Below, piece by piece: positions 12,243 through 17,973 of a DNA stretch of 17,973 nucleotides. The position numbers and the translations under genes were made by a program. The stretch lies in NCBI GenBank assembly GCA_964534415.1, contig CAZHOL010000012.1:1-17973 (forward strand). Direction: 5' to 3'. The DNA is from CAYLNC01 sp964534415. Its GTDB lineage: Bacteria; Patescibacteriota; Minisyncoccia; Phycocordibacterales; JAACPR01. Numbering within the stretch: position 1 is the stretch's first letter; every line of letters starts with the position of its first letter. Under the pieces are notes generated by a model that saw only the letters and a list, made by a program, of their open reading frames with translations, did no database searches and was not told where the DNA came from.

Positions 12243-14543
12243 TTACTTACTCTTAACCTTCACATCATCCACTTCACAAACTCCACCAACACAAGCCAAT
12301 TCCTTCTTCACATCAGTTTCATCAGCCGCTTCGTAGGCAAGAATCTTTGAGAAGTCTATGTCACCCATTCTCTCCACCATTTCATTGTATCTCTTCTCAT
12401 CGATAGTTTCGTATGGCGCCAATTGATAAACGTGATTATCGCGCGGCAAGAATGAAAGTCCTCCAACATATTCCCAATTGTTATAAATCCAGTTTCCGAC
12501 CTGCAACCACTCATCATCACCAACTGAAATTGTCACTGATGGATTGTGTTCTGTGTAATTTTGTTTAACTAATTTCCAATGTTCCAACTGATCAAGCGCA
12601 GAAATATCATCCTTGAAAATTGAACCCTTTGGAGATTTCACCGGGAATTCCAATACAAATGTTGAAGCGGTGTCCTCTGTGTATCCAACCTCTGGATGAT
12701 ACGGAACGTTTTGGTCTTTCAACATCTTGAACAATGCGTCAGTTTTTGAAATACGAATTCTTCGAATGTAATACTGCGCGTGTCGTGGATGCATTCCTGA
12801 TGCACTATCGACAACTTGTGAAGCTGTTCCAGATGGTTTTGTTGTTGTAATACAAGTTGATTCGCTAATTCCAAATTTCTTTGCGTAAATTTTGTTTGTT
12901 TTGACCGCCTCGGCTCGCAATTTTTGCAAATTTTTGGCATCTCTAACCAATTTATTATCCCACTGTCCAGTCAAAGAAACTCCGAGCAATCTTTCTGCCT
13001 CGCAATTTTCTTTCCACTCTTTTGAAAGATATGGGAATTTAGTTAATGTCGATTGGAAAGTTCCCAAAATTGTAGCGATGCGAACTTTTCTTAATAAAGT
13101 TTCCATCGTATCCTCTGCTCGAACAATAACCTCGGTTAGGTTACAGAATTGTTTTGATTGTAGAATAATTTCACCGCAAGGATTTGTTCCGAGTCCGTTA
13201 ATTTTGTCACCCAAAAACTTTACTCGTCTTTCTGGCAATTGTTTGTTCAGCGATCCTCTGTTGAAGATTCCTCTTTCTCCTGAACGGCTTTCGATTAAAG
13301 CAAGCCACTCTCGCATAAATTCCTCATTTGAAGGTTTTGTTTTGTAAACTGCCGAGTTGTTTGCCATGACACGCTGTGGAGCTGTATTCCAAAATTGCCC
13401 TTGTTTTGCATCTCGCAATAGCACATCATCCAAATCAGAAAGTGAAATCATGGCCGATCGACGAACTCCACCAGAAACTACAATTTGACCAATCATACAA
13501 CAAATATCGTGCACATCGATTGTAGAAAGTCTCTTGCCTTGGCGAGAAATAATTTTTGATCGAACGAATTCATGCAGCTGTCTCAATGGAGCGGGTCCAG
13601 ATGATTTTCCTCCCATAGTTTTTAGACGTGCACCCTCTGGTCGAAGCAATGAATAATCCATTACGATATCCTTGCCGGCATATAATTGTCGCAATTGATA
13701 AGTCAACGAGTCTGCCCATCCCTCTTTGCTGTCAGCAATGATGTATGTTTCTGGCTTTTCACCTGTTTGTTTTGCAATTTGTGGAAGCTTCTGAACATTT
13801 TCCTCTTCGACAGAAAATCCGACTCCGGTACCACACATGGAGATGTACATAATTTCTGCAAAGTCCTCAATTTTGCTTGGCGCGATGAAAGAACAGTTGT
13901 ATGCGCAGACATTTGTTGCTGCAGCAGGCTTGCCAGCAAATTGAAGTAGTCTCATTGAAGGCATTGATTCCTGATTCAAAATTGCTTCTCGAATTTCAGC
14001 ATACTCTTTTTCTGATAATTTCTTGCCTGCGTTGTCTCGAACAAATTTAATATATCGATCAACTGTCTCAACATAAGTCTCTCTTCTGTTTTCTTCTTCA
14101 ATCCATCGAGAGTAAGTTCGATAGTAGACCATTTCTGCCAAAGAATTTCTGAAATATTTTTTGCTTTCGTTTGCAAGTTTTTTGACTTTCTCTGGAATAG
14201 CGACCTGCTTTGCAGCACGAATTCTAGCGCGCTCTTCTCGGTACAAAATGTAATGTTTTGAAGCCTTGGTGTAGCCAGACAAAATTAATTGCTGTTCAAC
14301 AATATCCTGCACTCCCTCGACTGATGGCATAAAATTTTTGAAGCTTTTCGCAACGCGAGCAATATCAGCATGAACACGATGCGCAACCATTTCTGCCTCA
14401 TCGAGAGTTCCGTCATTGCTAGATACCATGGCCTTGTGAATGGCACCAACAATTTTTTCTAAATCAAAGGCAACTATTGTACCATCTCGCTTCTGAATTT
14501 TTTTAATAATTGTATTAAACTTCTTTACATTTTTTTTGGCCAT
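12243..14543 (-). CDS. nrdJ: Adenosylcobalamin-dependent (class II) ribonucleotide reductase
   Basis: This enzyme reduces ribonucleotides to deoxyribonucleotides using a cobalamin-generated thiyl radical. The active site is NPCGEI (Asn454, Cys456, Glu458), with Cys467 eleven residues on. That is the same spacing as Cys408/Cys419 in Lactobacillus leichmannii RTPR. The first redox-pair cysteine is Cys213 or Cys217 (NVCAYNCSF). The C-terminal shuttle pair is CVGGVC (Cys751, Cys756), with the same spacing as Cys731/Cys736. TKPSGTASQVVDSASGMHPRH is a class II phosphate-binding segment. Residues about 12-100 form an ATP-cone (QKRDGTIVAFDLEKIVGAIHKAM), a nucleotide-sensing domain that L. leichmannii RTPR lacks. 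Cobalamin would have to be made or scavenged; no B12 gene or riboswitch is seen here. Confidence 0.95.
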   Translation of the reverse strand: MAKKNVKKFNTIIKKIQKRDGTIVAFDLEKIVGAIHKAMVSSNDGTLDEAEMVAHRVHADIARVAKSFKNFMPSVEGVQDIVEQQLILSGYTKASKHYILYREERARIRAAKQVAIPEKVKKLANESKKYFRNSLAEMVYYRTYSRWIEEENRRETYVETVDRYIKFVRDNAGKKLSEKEYAEIREAILNQESMPSMRLLQFAGKPAAATNVCAYNCSFIAPSKIEDFAEIMYISMCGTGVGFSVEEENVQKLPQIAKQTGEKPETYIIADSKEGWADSLTYQLRQLYAGKDIVMDYSLLRPEGARLKTMGGKSSGPAPLRQLHEFVRSKIISRQGKRLSTIDVHDICCMIGQIVVSGGVRRSAMISLSDLDDVLLRDAKQGQFWNTAPQRVMANNSAVYKTKPSNEEFMREWLALIESRSGERGIFNRGSLNKQLPERRVKFLGDKINGLGTNPCGEIILQSKQFCNLTEVIVRAEDTMETLLRKVRIATILGTFQSTLTKFPYLSKEWKENCEAERLLGVSLTGQWDNKLVRDAKNLQKLRAEAVKTNKIYAKKFGISESTCITTTKPSGTASQVVDSASGMHPRHAQYYIRRIRISKTDALFKMLKDQNVPYHPEVGYTEDTASTFVLEFPVKSPKGSIFKDDISALDQLEHWKLVKQNYTEHNPSVTISVGDDEWLQVGNWIYNNWEYVGGLSFLPRDNHVYQLAPYETIDEKRYNEMVERMGDIDFSKILAYEAADETDVKKELACVGGVCEVDDVKVKSK

Positions 14544-14569
14544 GTATTTTGATTAATTTTTAATAGTGG

Positions 14570-14575
14570 ATTATA
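14570..14575 (-). promoter_or_regulatory. Predicted -10 of nrdJ
   Basis: TATAAT on the minus strand with a predicted start near 14563 and a 20-nt leader without a Shine-Dalgarno. This leader is longer than at most other genes in the window. No convincing -35 was found. Confidence 0.45.
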
Positions 14576-14601
14576 TTCTACTCCTATAAAAACAAAAAAG
14601 T

Positions 14602-14610
14602 TGTGGATAA
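14602..14610 (-). promoter_or_regulatory. DnaA-box-like site upstream of nrdJ
   Basis: The minus strand reads TTATCCACA, an exact match to the DnaA box TTATNCACA. It lies 27 bp upstream of the predicted nrdJ -10. The surrounding 14581-14726 is A/T rich and also has ACCCG...CGGGT and ACAC...GTGT dyad arms at about 14615-14662, but holds no gene. Confidence 0.45.
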
Positions 14611-14726
14611 CTACCCGTTTTGGACACTAAAAAACATTTAAAAAAACGTGTAAAGCGGGTTCAAAATTGGAGGTTATAAAATATAGATAAAATTCCTATG
14701 AAAAGAAGGTAAAATTGTTCTGAAGA

Positions 14727-15218
14727 TTAAAATTGTGTCACTAGGTCCCCCAATTTAATCCCATTTCTACGAACAAAACCGGAATCGACTTCTAATACAA
14801 ATTTTGCAGGTTTCTTGGGCTCAAAAACTTTTGGAAATGTCTTTGGTGAAACTGCTTGTTCTATATGAACCACCTGTTGTCCCTCTGAAATCCAAATTAT
14901 ATCAATTGGAAATTTCATATTCTTCATCCAAATACCGTGATAGTCCGGCTCATCAAATATAAAATACATGCCATGATCGTTATCGATGTATTCCGCATCT
15001 GACAAACCTTTCTCGCGTTCAGATTTCGAATCTGCAACTTCAATTTTTATAGATGTTTCAGCAATGACGAGATAATTTTCCTGACTAAAATACTGCTTCA
15101 GTGTGTCATTGTTTTGAACAATTGCCTTAACAAAAGGTACAGATGCAAATGCAAACCAAAAAACAAAATATCCTAGTGTCGTTTTAATAAATAGTTCTGA
15201 GAATCTATTGAATGTCAT
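14727..15218 (-). CDS. DUF192 family membrane-anchored protein
   Basis: DUF192 proteins are small, mostly extracytoplasmic beta-rich domains of unknown role. The domain here spans about residues 56-160. Recognisable elements are the start IKIEVADSKSEREKGLS, the centre HGMYFIFDEPDYHGIWMKNMKFPIDIIWI, and the end PAKFVLEVDSGFVRRNGIKLGD. One N-terminal hydrophobic helix (about 12-32) acts as an uncleaved anchor or signal, so the domain should lie outside the membrane. The start lies 5 nt after the stop of the SRPBCC gene, so the two are likely co-transcribed. Downstream is the nrdJ control region. Confidence 0.88.
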   Translation of the reverse strand: MTFNRFSELFIKTTLGYFVFWFAFASVPFVKAIVQNNDTLKQYFSQENYLVIAETSIKIEVADSKSEREKGLSDAEYIDNDHGMYFIFDEPDYHGIWMKNMKFPIDIIWISEGQQVVHIEQAVSPKTFPKVFEPKKPAKFVLEVDSGFVRRNGIKLGDLVTQF

Positions 15219-15223
15219 TTAAA

Positions 15224-15748
15224 TTATGGTCGATTAATCAACTCGTTGTGAATGGCGACTCGAATCCACTTCACCTCAGACTTCAAAAATGAATCGTCTC
15301 CTGCAATAAATCTCAATCCTCTTCGGAAAGTGTGATTGATGGAGCCTTTCTCTGTAATATTAAGTTCTGTGAATCGATCAGACTCACTCAATTCGTAAAC
15401 GATTTTCGCTTGATGTTTTTCTGAACTATCAATGAGCTCTATTTCAAAATATTTTGGGGCCTGCATTGCAACGAGTTTATACTCTCTCCATAAACCAGTT
15501 TTATAAATTTCTTTCCAGTGAGTAATGTATTGTCCTTGTTTCTCTAGAATCTGAAATTCTGACAAATTGTTTTTTCTGTCTGCGAATTTTTCGATGTCAG
15601 AAACGAAATCATAAATATATCTAGCTGTATAATCAAAATTTGCCGAAAATTCTGTATCGATTTGCGGAGTAGCTCTCAACCCAAACAAAAAAACTAGACC
15701 CATCAGTGTGACTGCAATTCCCAGAAGAAATAATAGAGTTTTTGGCAT
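15224..15748 (-). CDS. SRPBCC/START-like domain protein with N-terminal anchor
   Basis: SRPBCC proteins have a helix-grip fold with a large hydrophobic pocket for lipids or other ligands. This 174-residue protein starts with a hydrophobic helix (about 5-24, LLFLLGIAVTLMGLVFLFGL). A START-like body follows: FSANFDYTARYIYDFVSDIEKFADRKNN (domain entry helix and 'W/F' pocket region), WKEIYKTGLWREYKLV, and FEIELIDSS. It ends in an amphipathic helix, LKSEVKWIRVAIHNEL, which would close the pocket. The ligand cannot be told. TATAAT lies 7 nt before the ATG. The DUF192 gene follows after 5 nt. Confidence 0.7.
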   Translation of the reverse strand: MPKTLLFLLGIAVTLMGLVFLFGLRATPQIDTEFSANFDYTARYIYDFVSDIEKFADRKNNLSEFQILEKQGQYITHWKEIYKTGLWREYKLVAMQAPKYFEIELIDSSEKHQAKIVYELSESDRFTELNITEKGSINHTFRRGLRFIAGDDSFLKSEVKWIRVAIHNELINRP

Positions 15749-15755
15749 TTGTTAA

Positions 15756-15761
15756 ATTATA
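15756..15761 (-). promoter_or_regulatory. -10 of the SRPBCC-DUF192 unit
   Basis: A perfect TATAAT on the minus strand, 7 nt before the ATG at 15748. A leaderless start is predicted. No Shine-Dalgarno. Confidence 0.5.
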
Positions 15762-15782
15762 CTACAAAATATATTTAATTTT

Positions 15783-16178
15783 TTATCTATTCAACCAAGT
15801 CACGGTTAACTGTAGGACCGTAGCGAACGAGACCCAAAGCAAATACGGAATTTGCATGTAGGCCAAAATTTTTGAATGCGGAAAAATTGCTGTAATTGCC
15901 CATATTAATGTTCCGAGTACCAATAGAATATCGATCGCGGCCAACAAATTATTTTTTAATCCGAATTGAATTGGAGTAAAAATAATGTTGAAAATTATGT
16001 TCAAAATGAACGGCAAGGCAACCCAAATGGAAATTTGTTTCTGAAAAAACATCCAGAAGACCCTGCCGAACGAGATAGCGATTAAAACGTATAAAAATGT
16101 CCAAACCGGACCAAACAAATATGCGGGCGGTGCCCAAGTTGGCTTTATCAAAGTTGAATACCAATTGTAGTTTTGCAT
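15783..16178 (-). CDS. TspO/MBR family membrane protein
   Basis: TspO proteins (relatives of the mitochondrial translocator protein) are five-helix membrane proteins that bind porphyrins and other hydrophobic ligands, and are often tied to stress responses. This 131-residue protein has the diagnostic start WYSTLIKPTWAPPAYLFGPVWTFLYVLI. It also has the helix III/IV segment FTPIQFGLKNNLLAAIDILLVLGTLIWAI and the final IPYLLWVSFATVLQLTVTWLNR. It is near the short end of the family (about 150-170). The extended -10 TGTTATAAT ends 6 nt before the ATG and is placed directly behind the terminator of the preceding operon. Confidence 0.93.
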   Translation of the reverse strand: MQNYNWYSTLIKPTWAPPAYLFGPVWTFLYVLIAISFGRVFWMFFQKQISIWVALPFILNIIFNIIFTPIQFGLKNNLLAAIDILLVLGTLIWAITAIFPHSKILAYMQIPYLLWVSFATVLQLTVTWLNR

Positions 16179-16184
16179 GTGAAT

Positions 16185-16193
16185 ATTATAACA
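16185..16193 (-). promoter_or_regulatory. Extended -10 of tspO-like gene
   Basis: TGTTATAAT on the minus strand is a perfect extended -10 ending 6 nt before the ATG at 16178. It is the clearest leaderless example in the window. Confidence 0.65.
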
Positions 16194-16213
16194 GAAAACC
16201 GCCTAGTGGCGGT
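16194..16213 (-). terminator. Terminator of the ECF operon
   Basis: On the minus strand ACCGCC ACTA GGCGGT is followed by TTTC, a 6-bp stem with a short T-run. It is 25 nt after the stop of the secreted helical protein and abuts the next promoter. Confidence 0.75.
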
Positions 16214-16238
16214 CATTCTGCTCTATATAATCTAGAAT

Positions 16239-16991
16239 TTATTTTGCAATCGCAGCCTTGAAATCTGCTCTCGCCTGTTCGATAGCTGTCTTGAAAGCTT
16301 CCTCGGCATTTTTCACTGATTCTTTTCGAGTGTTTGCCAATTCCTGAATGTCTTCTTTAACAGATTGATTAGTTCTTTCATCTCGGAATTTTGTGTGAGC
16401 TGCCTGAACGTCTGCACGGAATGAAGCCTGTACAGTAGCGCTGGAAATTCCTGCTGCACAATCTGCCTTGGCGTCAGCGATTGCTGCATCAACAGCTGAT
16501 TTTAATGCGATAACATTTCCTCCAACAGTTTCTAATTTTCCACCAATCAAAGCATCAACACCGTCTCGGAAAGTTTTGATTGCAGAATCGATTGATGATC
16601 GTCTTGCCTCAACAGCTGATTTCATCGCAGTTTGAAAAGCTGTTACTGCGGCCTTCTTGGCGTCGGTGTCGGCCTTGCTAGCGAGTGTTGTCAATCGCTC
16701 GTCTTGTTTTGCATCCTTACCTGCTCGCATCTCGCCTTTCTTTTCATCGCGAGCCAATCTCTTCTCCAAAAGTTTTCCATCTTTTATTCCCTTCTTCTCG
16801 TCAAACTTTTTTGTTTTTTCTGATAATTGAGCGACTATTTTTTGTCCGGCTGATTCAATGTTTGTACAAAAGTTTGAACCTTTTTCTCGTTTCATCTGTA
16901 CTGGTTCCATCTCGGCGAATCCAACAAATGGAGCTGTCAAAAGTCCGAAAATCGCTAAACTAAATATTGTTTTACTAAATTGTGTTTTCAT
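16239..16991 (-). CDS. Secreted alanine/lysine-rich helical protein
   Basis: This 250-residue protein has a typical signal peptide (KTQFSKTIFSLAIFGLLTAPFVGFA, likely cut after residue 26). The mature part is predicted to be almost entirely helical, with repeated Ala/Lys/Asp/Glu heptad-like stretches such as AVEARRSSIDSAIKTFRDGVD and EEAFKTAIEQARADFKAAIAK. Only two cysteines occur, Cys42 and Cys178, which could form a disulfide outside the cell. A very basic/acidic segment (about 57-100) follows the first. No named family is recognised. The start lies 17 nt inside the end of the anti-sigma-like gene. This suggests an effector or sensor of the ECF pathway, by context only. A TATAAA box 11 nt before the ATG could give separate expression. 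Confidence 0.8.
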   Translation of the reverse strand: MKTQFSKTIFSLAIFGLLTAPFVGFAEMEPVQMKREKGSNFCTNIESAGQKIVAQLSEKTKKFDEKKGIKDGKLLEKRLARDEKKGEMRAGKDAKQDERLTTLASKADTDAKKAAVTAFQTAMKSAVEARRSSIDSAIKTFRDGVDALIGGKLETVGGNVIALKSAVDAAIADAKADCAAGISSATVQASFRADVQAAHTKFRDERTNQSVKEDIQELANTRKESVKNAEEAFKTAIEQARADFKAAIAK

Positions 16992-17406
16992 ATGAATAAT
17001 TTTTTATATCGTTATATGTTTGTAATTGATCGTTAATTGCCATTTCTTCTTCTGATTCGCTCGCTGCGATTAAACTCTCTGCGGAAGATTCTTCAATCAT
17101 CTCCGTGATAATCGAATCTATAACTTCTTCTATTGACTGATTTTCGATCAGCGCAACCTCTTTTCTGTCGGGAGAAATCACGAGCATTAGTGCGACTGCA
17201 ATTACCGCCACCGGCACACCGAAGGAAAGAAACTTTTTCAGAAAAAATTGCGAACGTAAACCTGTTGAAGGAATTGACTCCCTCATTTTATTACTACGCT
17301 CTGCCTCCGAATTTGTGACACTTTTCATCACATTATCGAAAAGGCGTCGCGGAGGAACAATGTGCGAGAGACGATTCTGTATTTCTTTTTCTGTTTCGTT
17401 TTGCAT
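16975..17406 (-). CDS. Putative membrane anti-sigma factor
   Basis: This 143-residue bitopic protein has a cytoplasmic N-terminal half of about 60 residues (ETEKEIQNRLSHIVPPRRLFDNVMKSV), one membrane helix (about 61-78, FGVPVAVIAVALMLVIS) and an acidic outer domain of about 65 residues. The outer domain is rich in Glu, Ser and Ile (SIEEVIDSIITEMIEESSAESLIAASESEEE). This topology, and its place 3 nt after the ECF sigma gene, are the usual marks of a membrane-bound anti-sigma factor. No zinc-binding HxxxCxxC motif is present, and direct homology is not visible, so the call rests mainly on context. It overlaps the next gene by 17 nt. Confidence 0.65.
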   Translation of the reverse strand: MQNETEKEIQNRLSHIVPPRRLFDNVMKSVTNSEAERSNKMRESIPSTGLRSQFFLKKFLSFGVPVAVIAVALMLVISPDRKEVALIENQSIEEVIDSIITEMIEESSAESLIAASESEEEMAINDQLQTYNDIKNYSYENTI

Positions 17407-17409
17407 TTT

Positions 17410-17922
17410 TTAGAAATTATTGCTCTTTCTAATAATAGATTCGATTTTGCCAATTGCGCGAGAATATATTTGCCGGGCGTTGTCAGAAGTGATTCCGAGC
17501 GTCTCTGAAATTATTTTGTAATCCATATTTCCCGCCAATCTCATGGAAATTATTTCCTGCTCTGTGTCGGTGAAATCAGCAAGAATGCTTTTTACAAATT
17601 CGATGTCCTGGTTTGTAATAGCATTCTCTTCTGGGTTTGGTTCTTCCGCCGGAACATCGCCAATTTCGTCTAGACTGTCGTGAATATTTTTCTTCGAGCG
17701 CCAATGATCGATCAAAGAATTGCGAGCGATAGTGAACAAAATTCTTTTGGCATGCAATTCATTGTTGGGGATGTTGCCAGACGTCATGAACTTTAAAAAA
17801 ATTGTCTGAGTTAAATCAGAAGACAATTCGCCGTCGCGTGTTCTGAAAAAGATGTAGCGGAAAAGCGGCGTGAAATATTCTCGATATAACGTCTCGTGGT
17901 GTATGCTCATAATTCGGGCCAT
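17410..17922 (-). CDS. ECF-type RNA polymerase sigma factor
   Basis: A 170-residue two-domain sigma-70 family protein. Region 2 is about residues 8-80 and includes YREYFTPLFRYIFFRTRD, DLTQTIFLKFM and the DNA-binding ARNSLIDHWRSKK. An acidic linker (81-103) follows. Region 4 is about 107-165 with the helix-turn-helix EQEIISMRLAGNMDYKIISETLGITSDNARQIYSRAIGKI. ECF sigma factors redirect RNA polymerase after an envelope or stress signal frees them from an anti-sigma factor, here probably the adjacent gene. The ATG at 17922 lies 10 nt after TATAAT; a second in-frame ATG at 17910 is also possible. I found no ECF-type autoregulatory promoter. Confidence 0.94.
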   Translation of the reverse strand: MARIMSIHHETLYREYFTPLFRYIFFRTRDGELSSDLTQTIFLKFMTSGNIPNNELHAKRILFTIARNSLIDHWRSKKNIHDSLDEIGDVPAEEPNPEENAITNQDIEFVKSILADFTDTEQEIISMRLAGNMDYKIISETLGITSDNARQIYSRAIGKIESIIRKSNNF

Positions 17923-17932
17923 GCCCCACAGT

Positions 17933-17938
17933 ATTATA
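17933..17938 (-). promoter_or_regulatory. Predicted -10 of the ECF sigma operon
   Basis: TATAAT on the minus strand, 10 nt before the ATG at 17922, which predicts a leader of about 3-4 nt. It looks like a housekeeping-type promoter. Confidence 0.45.
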
Positions 17939-17973
17939 ACGGATTATGAAGTTTTTTGTGACAGTTAGAGGGT

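Noticed and set aside
14602..14610. Chromosomal origin suggested by a DnaA box
   Set aside because: A single box with no cluster, no dnaA/dnaN genes and no unwinding element is not an origin.
14544..14726. NrdR box pair or cobalamin riboswitch before nrdJ
   Set aside because: Only scattered half-sites (ACACTA, TAGTGG) in the wrong orientation and spacing were seen, and no B12-box or riboswitch core could be found in under 200 nt.
1..17973. CRISPR array, insertion sequence or prophage
   Set aside because: No regularly spaced repeats, transposase, integrase or structural phage gene was found on either strand. The inverted repeats found are terminator-like and single.

Overview
The window looks like a chromosomal segment of a small-genome bacterium of the Candidate Phyla Radiation (Patescibacteria, probably a Parcubacteria-like lineage). 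This is inferred from gene content and style, not from a marker tree. The supporting signs are low to moderate G+C, very short intergenic gaps, a TsaD with a long insertion, a ValS that stops after its anticodon-binding domain, a class II ribonucleotide reductase, an orphan PemK/MazF-type toxin, many small membrane proteins, and start codons that mostly lack Shine-Dalgarno sequences.

Layout. Positions 1-1833 (+): the 3' end of a class IV aminotransferase gene, then tRNA-Val(GAC) almost touching tsaD. Positions 1854-1940: a strong promoter and a terminator with no gene between them, a candidate short RNA. Positions 1939-2325 (-): a PemK/MazF-like toxin, divergent from valS. Positions 2424-5825 (+): valS, a PrsW-like membrane protease and an Hsp20 chaperone, closed by a 20-bp inverted repeat. 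Positions 5917-7052 (-): ftsB/divIC-like gene, glutaredoxin, tRNA-Arg(CCU), a coiled-coil membrane protein and tRNA-Phe(GAA), interleaved with hardly any spacing. Positions 7097-7222 (+): a 41-residue membrane peptide. Positions 7235-7609 (-): an unusually G+C-rich small gene with a near-consensus promoter, a long leader, a real Shine-Dalgarno and a strong terminator. Positions 7635-11135 (-): lepA and murJ. Positions 11187-11567 (-): the RNase P RNA with promoter and terminator. Positions 11621-14543 (-): a four-helix membrane protein, a highly structured intergenic element, and the B12-dependent ribonucleotide reductase with a DnaA-box-like site upstream. Positions 14727-17938 (-): DUF192, SRPBCC and TspO proteins, then an ECF sigma factor, a putative membrane anti-sigma factor and a secreted helical protein.

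How the parts fit. Most genes are housekeeping: tRNA modification and charging, translation (LepA, RNase P), envelope growth and division (MurJ, FtsB-like), and dNTP supply (NrdJ, perhaps reduced by the glutaredoxin). The ECF/anti-sigma/secreted-protein set looks like an envelope-stress operon, and the PrsW-like protease 10 kb away is the kind of enzyme that can release such a sigma factor.

The strongest general observation is regulatory. At least seven protein genes have a -10 element, often extended with TG, ending only 6-7 nt before the ATG, so leaderless mRNAs are predicted. The G+C-rich cassette at 7289-7609 breaks that rule. A second notable pattern is that both genes lying directly upstream of a tRNA end in a small hairpin that holds the stop codon in its loop and finishes one nucleotide before the tRNA. 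No CRISPR array, transposase, phage module or rRNA is present.
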